Shown in pieces: positions 35,240 to 44,443 of a stretch of DNA of 64,000 bases. The position numbers and the translations under genes were made by a program. The notes beneath the pieces are model-generated. The model saw only the letters and a program-made list of their open reading frames with translations. It had not been told where the DNA came from and searched no databases. This DNA is from Pedobacter lusitanus. GTDB lineage: Bacteria; Bacteroidota; Bacteroidia; Sphingobacteriales; Sphingobacteriaceae. Within the stretch, counting starts at the first letter, position 1. Each line of letters opens with the position of its first letter. The stretch lies in NCBI RefSeq assembly GCF_040026395.1, contig NZ_CP157278.1, positions 3,162,001 through 3,226,000 of the forward strand, written 5' to 3'.

Positions 35240-36712
35240 TTATATTTTTGCGTATTCTTCTTGTTTAACACTATCAAATTTCTCTAAAGACTCAACATAT
35301 TCCTTAACGTGAGTTTTGTCCAGATGACCTTCTTTAATCTGCTCAAGTTTCGCTTGCTCACTTGAAGTTTTAAGTAACAGTTTCACCTCTGCAATTGCAA
35401 TTGAAGGCAGAACTCTTAAGAACAACAGGAATAAAGTAAAGAATACCCCGATTGAACCTACAAAGACACTCACGTCTACCCATGTCGGATAGAACATCGC
35501 CCAGCTTGATGGAAGATAATCACGGTGTAAAGAGGTAACGATAATTACGAAACGCTCAAACCACATACCGATGTTTACCACGATAGATAAGATCCATGTT
35601 GCAGGTATGCTCAAACGGATTTTCTTGAACCACAGTAACTGCGGAGAAATTACGTTACAAGTCATCATCATCCAGTAAGCCCACCAGTATGGACCGGTTG
35701 AACGGTTGATGAAGGCATATGCTTCATATTCTGAACCTGAATACCAGGCGATAAAAAACTCAGTGATGTAAGCCACACCCACGATCGATCCTGTAAGAAT
35801 GATGATTTTATTCATCGATTCAATGTGGAACATGGTGATGTAGTTTTCAAGACCCAATACTTTACGTGCAACCAGTAATAAGGTTAATACCATGGCGAAA
35901 CCAGAGAAGATCGCACCAGCCACGAAGTATGGAGGGAAAATTGTAGTGTGCCATCCCGGAATAACCGAGGTAGCAAAGTCCATGGATACAATCGTGTGTA
36001 CCGAAAGTACCAGTGGTGTAGAGATACCGGCAAGGATCAGAGACACAGTCTCAAAACGCTGCCATGTTTTAACGTTACCATTCCATCCGAAAGAGAAGAT
36101 AGAATAAATTCTGCGGCGTAAACCTGTCGCACGGTCACGGATAGTAGCAATATCTGGTAATAAACCTGTATACCAGAATAATAAGGATACAGAGAAGTAA
36201 GTAGAGATCGCAAACATATCCCAAACCAGTGGTGAGTTAAAGTTTACCCATAATGAACCAAACTGATTCGGTAAAGGTAATACCCAGTAAGCTAACCAAG
36301 GTCTTCCCATGTGGGAAACAACATACGTTGCGGCACAGATAACGGCGAAAATTGTCATCGCCTCTGCCGATCTGTTAATGGAGTTACGCCAGTTCTGACG
36401 GAAGAGTAATAATACCGCCGAAATCAGTGTTCCTGCGTGACCAATACCTACCCACCATACGAAACCGGTGATATCCCATGCCCATCCTACAGTTTTGTTC
36501 AGACCCCATGATCCGATACCGTTCCAGAAAGTATAACTTACTGCAACTAACCATAAGGTCGCTCCCATCAGGGAAACTATAAAACCTATCCACCAGGCCC
36601 TGTTCGGCTTATTCTCAACTGGCATTAAGATATCATCCGTAATTTTTGCATACGTGATATCATTGCCGGTGATTAGTGGTTCTCTTAATATTGATTCGTT
36701 ATGTCCTGACAT
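35240..36712 (-). CDS. actC: Alternative complex III subunit ActC (NrfD/PsrC-like)
   Basis: A 490-residue membrane protein with about ten helices. ITGFVWWVGIGHAGTLISAVLLLFRQNWR and the late MWFERFVIIVTSLHRDYLPSSW are conserved ActC segments. It binds and oxidises menaquinol together with the iron-sulfur domain of ActB. It follows actB by 23 bp. Confidence 0.95.
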   Translation of the reverse strand: MSGHNESILREPLITGNDITYAKITDDILMPVENKPNRAWWIGFIVSLMGATLWLVAVSYTFWNGIGSWGLNKTVGWAWDITGFVWWVGIGHAGTLISAVLLLFRQNWRNSINRSAEAMTIFAVICAATYVVSHMGRPWLAYWVLPLPNQFGSLWVNFNSPLVWDMFAISTYFSVSLLFWYTGLLPDIATIRDRATGLRRRIYSIFSFGWNGNVKTWQRFETVSLILAGISTPLVLSVHTIVSMDFATSVIPGWHTTIFPPYFVAGAIFSGFAMVLTLLLVARKVLGLENYITMFHIESMNKIIILTGSIVGVAYITEFFIAWYSGSEYEAYAFINRSTGPYWWAYWMMMTCNVISPQLLWFKKIRLSIPATWILSIVVNIGMWFERFVIIVTSLHRDYLPSSWAMFYPTWVDVSVFVGSIGVFFTLFLLFLRVLPSIAIAEVKLLLKTSSEQAKLEQIKEGHLDKTHVKEYVESLEKFDSVKQEEYAKI

Positions 36713-36735
36713 AATGTGTTTTCTTTAATATCAGC

Positions 36736-39700
36736 TTACGCTTGTACTGTTGGTAATGAATCTGTGTTTCTAATTTTTGTCATATAACCTACTCCCGGTT
36801 GTGTATTGATCTCTTCCAATACATAGTAAATACGCTCACTACGTAATGCTTTCGATACTTCCGATTCCGGATCGTTGCCATCACCAAATATAATTGCATT
36901 GGCTGAACAAGCTTCCTGACATGCCATTTTGATATCTCCATCTTTCAATGGACGTTTTGCAATCTTAGCTGACAATTTACCAGCCTGGATACGTTGGATA
37001 CACATAGAGCATTTTTCCATAACCCCTCTTGAACGTGTAGTTACATCAGGGTTAAGAACCAGCTGAGTGAATTCATTGTTCAGGTAGTTATCAAAACGTG
37101 AATCATTCCAGTAGTTAAACCAGTTGAAACGACGCACTTTGTACGGACAGTTATTTGCACAGTAACGGGTACCTACACAACGGTTATAAGCCATGTGATT
37201 CAGACCATCTGAAGAGTGCGTGGTTGCCAGTACCGGACAAACAGTCTCACAAGGAGCGTGATCACAGTGCTGACATAACATTGGCTGATGCACAACTGAT
37301 ACATTGTCAAGATTTTCCATGTGGGCAATCTCTTTCTCCTCAGTTACGCTCTTATCACCTTCTTCAAAGCTGTAATAACGGTCAATACGGATCCAGTGCA
37401 TCTCTCTGCGTCTGCGAACTTCGTCACGACCAACTACAGGGATATTATTTTCTACGTTACAGGCAACAATACAAGAACCACAACCGGTACAGGCATTCAG
37501 ATCGATTGCCATTACCCAGTTATTTCCTGGTTTCTCATATTTATCCCATAAATCGTAAGTTTTATGTTCACCATCATGCTTACCAGTACCAGCTGAAGGA
37601 TTTTTTACATATTCTTTGAAAGTTGCTTCGCGGATAATGTTTCTGCCTTCAAAAGAGTGGTGAGTCTGCGTTTGAGCAAGCTCGTTGGTAGCACCTGTTT
37701 TAGTAATAGTAATTGTAGTTGCATACTGTAAAGTTCCGTTGCTGAAACTTACAAAAGGAAATGCATTCTGACCTACATTATCACCAGCCTTACCCACTTT
37801 AGTACGTCCATAACCTAAAGCAATGGAAGCAGTACCCTGTGCCTGTCCTGGTTGAATCAGAACCGGTAAGGTAATTTTATAACCGTTGCTGCCTTTTACA
37901 TCAACCACATCAAATTCCTGAATTCCCAGTGATTTAGCGAATTTAGGCGCAAGAGCGATATAGTTATCCCAGGTTACTTTAGAAACCGGATCAGGCAATT
38001 CCTGTAAAAATGCATTGTTTGCATGTCTGCCATCGCGCATCGGTACACTTTCATAAACCTGAAGCTCGATATCCTTAGCTAAAGCAGCACTGCTTTTAAC
38101 TACTGAAGGAGCAACTGCTGCCAGAGAAAGATTGAAAGTATAAGAACCAGCAGTTTTAGGTGCTGAAGCAAATACCCCTGTCTCTAAAACATTATTCCAT
38201 GTTTTACCTAATGCAGGCAGTATATTTTTCTCCCAGTTGTTACGTACATACTGGTAATATTCTTTAACAGGTGCGTTAGACCAGATCAGTAAACTTTCTT
38301 CTGCCTGACGTGCATTGAAAACCGGGTTGATTGTTGGCTGAACGATAGAATAATATCCTTCGTAGCTGTTTGCATCACCCCATGATTCCAGATAGTTCAG
38401 GTTAGTAGCGATCACATCACATAAAGTAGCAGTCTCATCCTTACGGTCAGAGAAAGAAACTTTCAATGGAACTTTACTTAATCCATCAGTGAATGATTTT
38501 GCATTAACTACGTCATAAGCAGGATTGTTATCCAGGAAGAATACAGCGGCAACTTCGCCTCTGTTCATCTCATTTAAGAATTCTGCAAATTCAGCATCAT
38601 TACCTGAGTAACGTTTGTTAGGATTATCCAGATCGATAGTTGTACCATAACTGCCGATAGCAGAGTTGATCGCATTTACCAGGATCTGAGTAGAAACATC
38701 GTTAGAACCACATACTACCAGAGCTTTTCCTTTTTGCTGAACTAATTCCTTAGCTACAAGCTTAAGCGCTTTCTCTGCAGTTGCATTCTTAGGTAAAGAA
38801 CCACCAGCTAAATTACCGCCAGTGATCTCATTATATAAAGCAATCAGTGCAGGACCCTGCTCTGATAATTTAACCGGTATACGTGTATCAGCGTTGGTAC
38901 CTGTCAGACTCATTCCTGCTTCAAACTGGAAGTGACGTGACATTTTACCTTTTGCCAGTGATTTGTGGTTTCTGTTAGCCACATACTGAGAAGTAAATTC
39001 TTCTCCGCTGATCCATGTACCTAAAAAGTCTGCAGCAAAACTCACGATTAAGTCAGCTTTGTCGAAGTTATATTTAGGGATTACAGCTTTACCAAAGCTA
39101 TTTTCATTCGCTTTGATGATACCTGTATAAGAAACAGCATCATACTGTACATGTTTTGTTCCAGGGAAAGCAGTTGTAAAATCTGCAATCACTGCTTTAG
39201 TAGAAGGACTGTTTACAGACGAAGAAACGATGCGGATTTTTTTGCCGGATGCTTTTGCCTTTGCAAGCTCAGCAACAACATATGCATCAACCTTTGCCCA
39301 TGTAGTCTCATCATTCTTTAATACAGGTGCTTTAAGTTTCGAAACATCGTACAAATCTAATACAGATGCCTGAGCCTGAGCGTCAGTACCGCAATTGAAC
39401 TCACCTGCGTTAGGATTTGGTTCAATCTTGATCGGTCTTCCTTCTCTGGTCTTCACCAGAACACTCTGACCATTGTAACTTGACACATAGTAATTCGGGA
39501 TACCCGGGATTACTTCTTCAGGTTTAACCAGATAAGGTATTGATTTGTGAATCGGAGCAGGCTGACAAGCTGCAAGCGTTACCGCACCAAGACCAAAGCC
39601 TAAGGCTTTTAAAAAGTCACGGCGAGGAGTTACTGTACTTAATCCTGCTTCATTTAAAACATCTTCTATTGGAAGCGGCTCCGCAAATTCGTTTTTGTTG

Positions 39701-39768
39701 TTTTCAACAAAATCGGAGGTCTTGTTAAATTCCTCTAAGCCTTTCCAGTATTTTTTATTGCTTTCCAT
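36736..39768 (-). CDS. actB: Alternative complex III iron-sulfur subunit ActB
   Basis: A 1010-residue fusion. The N-terminus has a twin-arginine-type motif (RRDFLK) and a lipobox (LAAC). Residues about 60-700 are a molybdopterin-oxidoreductase-like domain that in this family lacks the cofactor. The C-terminal ferredoxin-like part carries four Cys groups: CTGCGSCIVAC, CQHCDHAPCETVCP, CVGTRYCANNCP and CSMCIQR with CQEAC. It would pass electrons from quinol to the ActA hemes. The gene starts 46 bp after actA. Confidence 0.95.
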   Translation of the reverse strand: MESNKKYWKGLEEFNKTSDFVENNKNEFAEPLPIEDVLNEAGLSTVTPRRDFLKALGFGLGAVTLAACQPAPIHKSIPYLVKPEEVIPGIPNYYVSSYNGQSVLVKTREGRPIKIEPNPNAGEFNCGTDAQAQASVLDLYDVSKLKAPVLKNDETTWAKVDAYVVAELAKAKASGKKIRIVSSSVNSPSTKAVIADFTTAFPGTKHVQYDAVSYTGIIKANENSFGKAVIPKYNFDKADLIVSFAADFLGTWISGEEFTSQYVANRNHKSLAKGKMSRHFQFEAGMSLTGTNADTRIPVKLSEQGPALIALYNEITGGNLAGGSLPKNATAEKALKLVAKELVQQKGKALVVCGSNDVSTQILVNAINSAIGSYGTTIDLDNPNKRYSGNDAEFAEFLNEMNRGEVAAVFFLDNNPAYDVVNAKSFTDGLSKVPLKVSFSDRKDETATLCDVIATNLNYLESWGDANSYEGYYSIVQPTINPVFNARQAEESLLIWSNAPVKEYYQYVRNNWEKNILPALGKTWNNVLETGVFASAPKTAGSYTFNLSLAAVAPSVVKSSAALAKDIELQVYESVPMRDGRHANNAFLQELPDPVSKVTWDNYIALAPKFAKSLGIQEFDVVDVKGSNGYKITLPVLIQPGQAQGTASIALGYGRTKVGKAGDNVGQNAFPFVSFSNGTLQYATTITITKTGATNELAQTQTHHSFEGRNIIREATFKEYVKNPSAGTGKHDGEHKTYDLWDKYEKPGNNWVMAIDLNACTGCGSCIVACNVENNIPVVGRDEVRRRREMHWIRIDRYYSFEEGDKSVTEEKEIAHMENLDNVSVVHQPMLCQHCDHAPCETVCPVLATTHSSDGLNHMAYNRCVGTRYCANNCPYKVRRFNWFNYWNDSRFDNYLNNEFTQLVLNPDVTTRSRGVMEKCSMCIQRIQAGKLSAKIAKRPLKDGDIKMACQEACSANAIIFGDGNDPESEVSKALRSERIYYVLEEINTQPGVGYMTKIRNTDSLPTVQA

Positions 39769-39814
39769 TTAAGCTATATTACTGTTTATCGAACGTTCTT
39801 TTTACTAAACTCTA

Positions 39815-41107
39815 TTAATAGTGACATTTACCGCACTCAATTCCACCTAATGCTGCTGGTGTAATTTTCTCACCCTTCTTGATTTTCTCATGAGCCTCAA
39901 TAATTTTGGTGTAGTATGCGTTGTCCTTAACTTCTAACTTGGTGTCTTTATGACAGTTGATACACCATTTCATGGTCAGGGGAGAATACTGATAGATCTC
40001 TTCCATTGTATTAACTGGTCCGTGACAAGCAAAACAAACCGGTTCGTTTGGTTTCAGCCCTTTTTCTTTACGGATAGCTTCTTCAGCTACAACAACGTGT
40101 TGTGAGTGATTGAAATAAGCAAAATCAGGAAGGTTGTGAACACGTACCCATTCAATTGGTTTTTCTTTAGACTTGTCATAAGTCATTTTATCTGCATCGT
40201 AACCCAATGCATTATAGATTTTCTGAATCTCAGGAGAGATGTTTCCATCATGGCTGTCTCTTGCCTGAACCTGTTTGTGACAGTTCATACAAACATTCAG
40301 AGAAGGTATAGTTGCATTTTTAGATTCAAATGCACCTGCGTGACAGTACTGACAATCAATCTGGTTTACACCAGCGTGTAATTCGTGAGAGAATTTAATT
40401 GGCTGAGTTGGCTGGTAACCTGTAGCAACACCAGTGTTCCACATTCCCATCCATCCGAATGAACCTAAACTGATTACCAGGCACAGAATCACAAAGAATA
40501 CAAATTTCTTGTTTTTGAATAACTGGCCGATACCAGCAACCATTGAAACTTTCTCTTCTTCTTCGATTTCTACACCTTGTTTTTTAAGGATCAAACGCTC
40601 AAGCATTTTAATTGCTCTGGCCAGGATCACTAATACAATAATAGAGATCAGGATAACCGCGATAACACCAACGATCGAGAAGTTGGAAACTTCATCAGAA
40701 CCGGTAGCAGCAGCCGCAGCTCCTTCTTTTTTAGGCTCACCTGCTTTTACATAAGCAAGGATACTTTTAATCTGCTCAGGCGTCAGAGATGGAAACGCCG
40801 TCATATCTGCACTTGGGTTAAACTTCGAAGCCTCTACAGCCTCTTTGTCTCCCGATGCGATAAATGCCGGAGCATTGTTGATCCATTTTAACAAAAACGC
40901 TTCGCTCTTTGTTGGTACAACAGTTTGTAATGCAGGCCCGATTAAATCACGGTCCAGTGCATGACATGAAGTACATTTTTCCTTGAAGATTTTTCTACCT
41001 TCTACTGCGTCTTGTGCTTGCGTACCAGAAACGATTAAAACAGATAGAGCCGTAAACATAAATGCCGACTTCCAAACTCTTCTAATGATCAATGAGATAT
41101 TCCTCAT
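39815..41107 (-). CDS. actA: Alternative complex III multiheme cytochrome ActA
   Basis: A 430-residue exported protein with six CxxCH heme sites: CTSCH in an N-terminal class I cytochrome domain (about 30-115), a transmembrane helix (about 150-165), a second hydrophobic stretch, then a pentaheme domain (CQYCH, CMNCH, CFACH, CINCH and CGKCH at the very C-terminus). Well-studied ActA proteins are described as pentaheme; the N-terminal monoheme domain is additional. It is the first gene of the act operon, with a good promoter at 41189-41222. Confidence 0.93.
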   Translation of the reverse strand: MRNISLIIRRVWKSAFMFTALSVLIVSGTQAQDAVEGRKIFKEKCTSCHALDRDLIGPALQTVVPTKSEAFLLKWINNAPAFIASGDKEAVEASKFNPSADMTAFPSLTPEQIKSILAYVKAGEPKKEGAAAAATGSDEVSNFSIVGVIAVILISIIVLVILARAIKMLERLILKKQGVEIEEEEKVSMVAGIGQLFKNKKFVFFVILCLVISLGSFGWMGMWNTGVATGYQPTQPIKFSHELHAGVNQIDCQYCHAGAFESKNATIPSLNVCMNCHKQVQARDSHDGNISPEIQKIYNALGYDADKMTYDKSKEKPIEWVRVHNLPDFAYFNHSQHVVVAEEAIRKEKGLKPNEPVCFACHGPVNTMEEIYQYSPLTMKWCINCHKDTKLEVKDNAYYTKIIEAHEKIKKGEKITPAALGGIECGKCHY

Positions 41108-41188
41108 AATGAGTATTTTATGCTTTATTTTAAAAAACTGTAATGAACGGATTGATGTTTAAACTCTTGTTCTTCACCAAAACGTCCA

Positions 41189-41222
41189 CAAAAGTAAAAT
41201 TTATTAAGTTACCAATGACAAA
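41189..41222 (-). promoter_or_regulatory. Promoter of the act/cta respiratory operon
   Basis: On the minus strand a -33 TTTG (41219-41222) and a -7 TACTTTTG (41189-41196) are separated by 22 bases. This gives a leader of roughly 75 bases before actA and is the best complete promoter in the window. Confidence 0.6.
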
Positions 41223-41283
41223 GAAATGACAGTAAATACAATTTATAATCATTCTAAACTTTTCGTTTTTGGGGCTTTAAACG

Positions 41284-41321
41284 AAGAAAATCAGCAAAAT
41301 TTTCAATTTGCTGATTTTCTT
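41284..41321 (-). terminator. Terminator after the deoxyhypusine-synthase-like gene
   Basis: Perfect 15-bp arms (41284-41298 and 41307-41321) with an 8-base loop lie about 40 bp past the gene and before the act promoter. Confidence 0.65.
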
Positions 41322-41358
41322 ACGAACCAAAACTTATATAGGGATTTGGAATTTTAAT

Positions 41359-42339
41359 TTACATTTTTAATATCCAGGCAAAAATCAATGGAGCTACAAT
41401 AGTCGCATCTGACTCTACAATAAACTTCGGTGTATTGATATCCAGCTTACCCCAGGTGATCTTTTCATTAGGCACAGCACCTGAATAAGAACCATAAGAA
41501 GTAGTTGAATCAGAGATCTGGCAGAAGTAACTCCAGAAAGGAATGTTCTCCATTTCCATATCCTGATATAACATAGGTACTACACAGATTGGGAAATCAC
41601 CGGCAATACCACCACCAATCTGGAAGAATCCGATTCCTTTGCCTGCACTGTTTTTAATATACCAGTCAGCCAGGTAACCCATGTATTCAATTCCGCTTTT
41701 CATTGTTGAAGCCTGCAATTCGTTCTTCATCACATAAGAAGCGAAGATGTTTCCCATCGTTGAATCTTCCCATCCTGGTACTACAATCGGCAGATTCTTT
41801 TCTGCAGCTGCAAGCATCCATGAATTTTTCGGGTCAATTTCATAATATTGCTCAAGCACTCCACTCAGCAACATTTTGTACATATACTCATGCGGGAAAT
41901 AACGCTCACCTGCTTTTTCAGCATTTGTCCAGATCTCATGAATATGTTTTTGTAAACGTCTGAAAGCTTCTTCTTCAGGAATACAGGTATCAGTTACACG
42001 GTTATAATGGTTTTCCAATAAATCCCACTCGTCCTGAGGGCTCAGGTCACGGTAGTTTGGTACACGTTTATAATGTGAATGGGCAACAAGGTTCATAATA
42101 TCTTCTTCCAGATTCGCACCTGTACATGAAATAATAGAAACTTTATCCTGACGGATCATCTCTGCCAATGAAATACCCAGTTCTGCAGTACTCATTGCAC
42201 CTGCAAGGGTAATCATCATTTTACCACCTTCATCTAAATGCGTTTCATAGCCTTTAGCCGCATCCATCATTGCTGCTGCATTGAAATGGAGGTAATGCCC
42301 TTCCATGAATTTTGATATTGGTCCTCTTGTTACGCTCAT
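41359..42339 (-). CDS. Deoxyhypusine-synthase-like protein without the catalytic lysine
   Basis: A 326-residue member of the deoxyhypusine/homospermidine synthase superfamily: MITLAGAMSTAELG, SIISCTGANLEEDI, VVPGWEDSTMGN, FFQIGGGIAGDFP and ITWGKL. In true deoxyhypusine synthases the segment is GGGxxK with the active-site Lys; here position 247 is Gly (GGGIAGDF). Bacteria lack eIF5A, so a hypusine role is unlikely; a polyamine-related NAD-dependent reaction is the usual guess. The start at 42339 matches the family (MSVTRGPISKFM); the frame extends 28 codons upstream past a -7 box. Confidence 0.82.
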   Translation of the reverse strand: MSVTRGPISKFMEGHYLHFNAAAMMDAAKGYETHLDEGGKMMITLAGAMSTAELGISLAEMIRQDKVSIISCTGANLEEDIMNLVAHSHYKRVPNYRDLSPQDEWDLLENHYNRVTDTCIPEEEAFRRLQKHIHEIWTNAEKAGERYFPHEYMYKMLLSGVLEQYYEIDPKNSWMLAAAEKNLPIVVPGWEDSTMGNIFASYVMKNELQASTMKSGIEYMGYLADWYIKNSAGKGIGFFQIGGGIAGDFPICVVPMLYQDMEMENIPFWSYFCQISDSTTSYGSYSGAVPNEKITWGKLDINTPKFIVESDATIVAPLIFAWILKM

Positions 42340-42375
42340 TTTAATTAAGATTATTCTGTTTTGTATAAACCGCCG

Positions 42376-42383
42376 CAAAAATA
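42376..42383 (-). promoter_or_regulatory. -7 box for the deoxyhypusine-synthase-like gene
   Basis: The minus strand reads TATTTTTG, 36 bases before the ATG at 42339, inside the longer open frame. Confidence 0.45.
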
Positions 42384-42505
42384 AGTAAATATTATTAAAA
42401 ACCAGATCAGGTTGAATGACCATATGGTTGAAATGTGACCAGCATCCTATTCAATTTAGATACTGAATAGACTGCAGCTATGTTGTGGTTAAGGTTAATA
42501 CGCCA

Positions 42506-42585
42506 TTGATACGGGTTTGAAGCGGGGTTGAAACGGGTCAAGGCGTTTCAACCCCGCTTCAAACCCGCTTGAACCCCGTATCAAC
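42506..42585. repeat. 11-bp-period repeat array forming a 24-bp perfect hairpin
   Basis: Three direct 11-mers (ACGGGTTTGAA at 42511, GCGGGGTTGAA at 42522, ACGGGTCAAGG at 42533) are followed by three inverted 11-mers (TTTCAACCCCG at 42546, CTTCAAACCCG at 42557, CTTGAACCCCG at 42568). The arms 42512-42535 and 42544-42567 pair perfectly over 24 bp around an 8-base loop. A second outer pair, TTGATACGGG (42506-42515) with CCCGTATCAA (42575-42584), allows alternative folding. It has no T-tract, so it is not a standard terminator. Confidence 0.88.
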
Positions 42586-42681
42586 ATTAACTAATGTATA
42601 ACGTTATTATAGCGTTGTACAAGCAGAGAAGTAAGCTGTTATCCTGGTCTTTCTTATATTAACCGGATTTATACCTATTAT

Positions 42682-42731
42682 ATATGTATTGTTATGCGTA
42701 CACCAGATATGTATTGTTATGCGTACACCAG
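42682..42731. repeat. Perfect 25-bp tandem duplication
   Basis: The 25-base unit at 42682-42706 is repeated exactly at 42707-42731. The unit contains TGTTATGCGTACACCAG. A recent slippage event or a duplicated binding site could produce this. Confidence 0.9.
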
Positions 42732-42861
42732 CTTTCATTTAGAACTCTTATAAATAATTACTATTTATTTAGATTTATTATAAATAATGTATTATGTTTG
42801 AATTATAGCTGCTGAACCATTCTCATTTTAAGCTTGATGGTTAAACTAAAAATGCAATACT

Positions 42862-43200
42862 ATGTGTAAAACTATAGTTTTAAGTACGGGAAAAGACACC
42901 GCAATTTCACATTGCCCATCTTGCGATATATTCTATATATGGCATAATAACCTCATGCTTAGCCTTAGCCCTGACGATTTCTTTAATTTTAAAAATATTA
43001 TTGAAAACACCTCTTTTGATGAAACCAGCATGCCTTTTCCTGACAAAAAAGAAAGGGTGCTATTACCCACTCCGGATCAGGATATCAGTTTCGCCTTTAC
43101 CAATGAAGAACTGAAATCTTTTCGTACCCTGCTCAACGAAGCTGTGTTCATGAAAGAAGTTTATTCGCTGATGGGCACAGAACCCGGGACAAATCGCTAG
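42862..43200 (+). CDS. Small Cys-containing protein, possibly DUF6686
   Basis: A 112-residue protein beginning MCKTIVLSTGKDTAISHCPSCDIFYIWHNN. The CPSCD pair and the early Cys could bind zinc. The remainder is mixed helix/strand (SLSPDDFFNFKNII, FAFTNEELKSFRTLLNEAVF) with no signal peptide. It resembles a small Bacteroidota family of unknown function (I believe DUF6686, but cannot confirm). It is downstream of the repeat-rich intergenic region. Confidence 0.65.
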   Translation: MCKTIVLSTGKDTAISHCPSCDIFYIWHNNLMLSLSPDDFFNFKNIIENTSFDETSMPFPDKKERVLLPTPDQDISFAFTNEELKSFRTLLNEAVFMKEVYSLMGTEPGTNR

Positions 43201-43291
43201 CTATAATTAAAGCTCAGCATAATTTTACTCATAAATTGCTTACTTTAGCGCCTTTATTTTACCCTGTTTTATCTTCGCGCAGACACGCCTA

Positions 43292-44422
43292 ATGAGAAAA
43301 TTTTTGCTTTGCACCACCCTACTGCTCTCAACGCTTCATGGATTTGGACAAATGAAACTGATCAAACGTATGTTATCAGAAGATGTAGATACTACGCGTA
43401 AAGCCAGTTTCATGCCTCTCCCGCTGTTAAGATATGCACAGGAAACAGGTCTGGAATTTGGTTTCGGGGGTCTTTACTCAACCTACCTTGACAGAAAAGA
43501 CACGCTGAACCGCAGCTCCAATTTTTCAACTGTACTTTCTTTTTCCACCAAAAAGCAATATAATGTGAGTCTGAAAGGTGATGTATGGACCAAACATAAT
43601 GCTTTCCACCTGATCAGCGAACTACGGTTCAGAAGCATGCCATTTGATTTCTTTGGTATAGGAAACCAAACACACGAAGCGGATAAAGACAGGTTGGTTC
43701 AGCGCCAGATCAGAGCTTTTTTTGATGTAGAAAAAAACATTCTGCCTTTTGCCTATACCGGAGTATCCCTGGGATTTGAGAACTTCAATTTCACAGATAA
43801 GGAACCTGGTGGTATTTATACAACAGACCCTGCTGTACTGGGTAAAAACGGCGGATCGGTCATCTATCTTGGGGTATCCCAGACTTATGATACCAGAAAT
43901 TCAAATAACTACCCCACTAAAGGTTTTTTCGGAAGAGTATCTTATCAGTATGCACCAAACATCTTTGGCGGAAATGATTTTACCGGCAGTCAGATCAAGG
44001 TTGTTATCCGTAACTTCTGGCCGATTTCCAAAAAGTTTGTATTGGGTGTGAACGGGATTTATCATACTGTACAAAGCAGCAATACGCCATTCTATCTGCT
44101 GCCGCAGCTTGGCAATGACGAGATGATGCGCGGTTATTATTCTGGCAGATACAGAGACGAAAACCTGCTGGCAGCTCAGACTGAACTACGCTACCGTTTC
44201 AGCAACCGTTTTGGTTTAGTTGCATTTGGAGGCGGCGGACGCGTTTTCGCTAATGGTGATTTCTCTTTAAAACAGTTTAAACCTTCATTCGGAGGGGGAA
44301 TAAGATACTTCTATGATCCTGCTAAAGGTCTGAGTGTAAGAGCAGATTACGCAGTTGGAGAAAAAAGGCCTAATGAAGCCAGACAATCAGGATTTTACCT
44401 GAGCCTGGCCGAAGCATTTTAA
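43292..44422 (+). CDS. Outer-membrane beta-barrel protein (BamA/TamA surface-antigen type)
   Basis: A 376-residue protein with a signal peptide (cleavage near GFGQ, residue 20) and a barrel of the bacterial surface antigen type without POTRA domains. The MRGYYSGRYRDENLLAAQTELRYRF segment corresponds to the (V/I)RG-(F/Y) motif and following strand. Aromatic-alternating strands run to the C-terminal YLSLAEAF with a terminal Phe. It may be a transporter or an enzyme-like barrel. It converges with the methyltransferase gene 21 bp away. Confidence 0.8.
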   Translation: MRKFLLCTTLLLSTLHGFGQMKLIKRMLSEDVDTTRKASFMPLPLLRYAQETGLEFGFGGLYSTYLDRKDTLNRSSNFSTVLSFSTKKQYNVSLKGDVWTKHNAFHLISELRFRSMPFDFFGIGNQTHEADKDRLVQRQIRAFFDVEKNILPFAYTGVSLGFENFNFTDKEPGGIYTTDPAVLGKNGGSVIYLGVSQTYDTRNSNNYPTKGFFGRVSYQYAPNIFGGNDFTGSQIKVVIRNFWPISKKFVLGVNGIYHTVQSSNTPFYLLPQLGNDEMMRGYYSGRYRDENLLAAQTELRYRFSNRFGLVAFGGGGRVFANGDFSLKQFKPSFGGGIRYFYDPAKGLSVRADYAVGEKRPNEARQSGFYLSLAEAF

Positions 44423-44443
44423 AGGAATCAGCGGAACAGGTAT

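Larger units (their letters stand above)
42340..42861. other. Repeat-rich intergenic region
   Basis: These 522 bases separate divergent genes. They hold the promoter box at 42376-42383, the 11-bp-period inverted array at 42506-42585 and a 25-bp tandem duplication at 42682-42731. I see no open reading frame with coding character. The stretch 42735-42860 is A/T-rich and probably contains the promoter of the next gene. Confidence 0.65.

Noticed and set aside
41359..42339. True deoxyhypusine synthase
   Set aside because: The active-site lysine is absent and bacteria lack the eIF5A substrate.
42512..42567. Intrinsic terminator
   Set aside because: The stem is very stable, but there is no T-tract on either side and it lies between divergent genes where no transcript ends.
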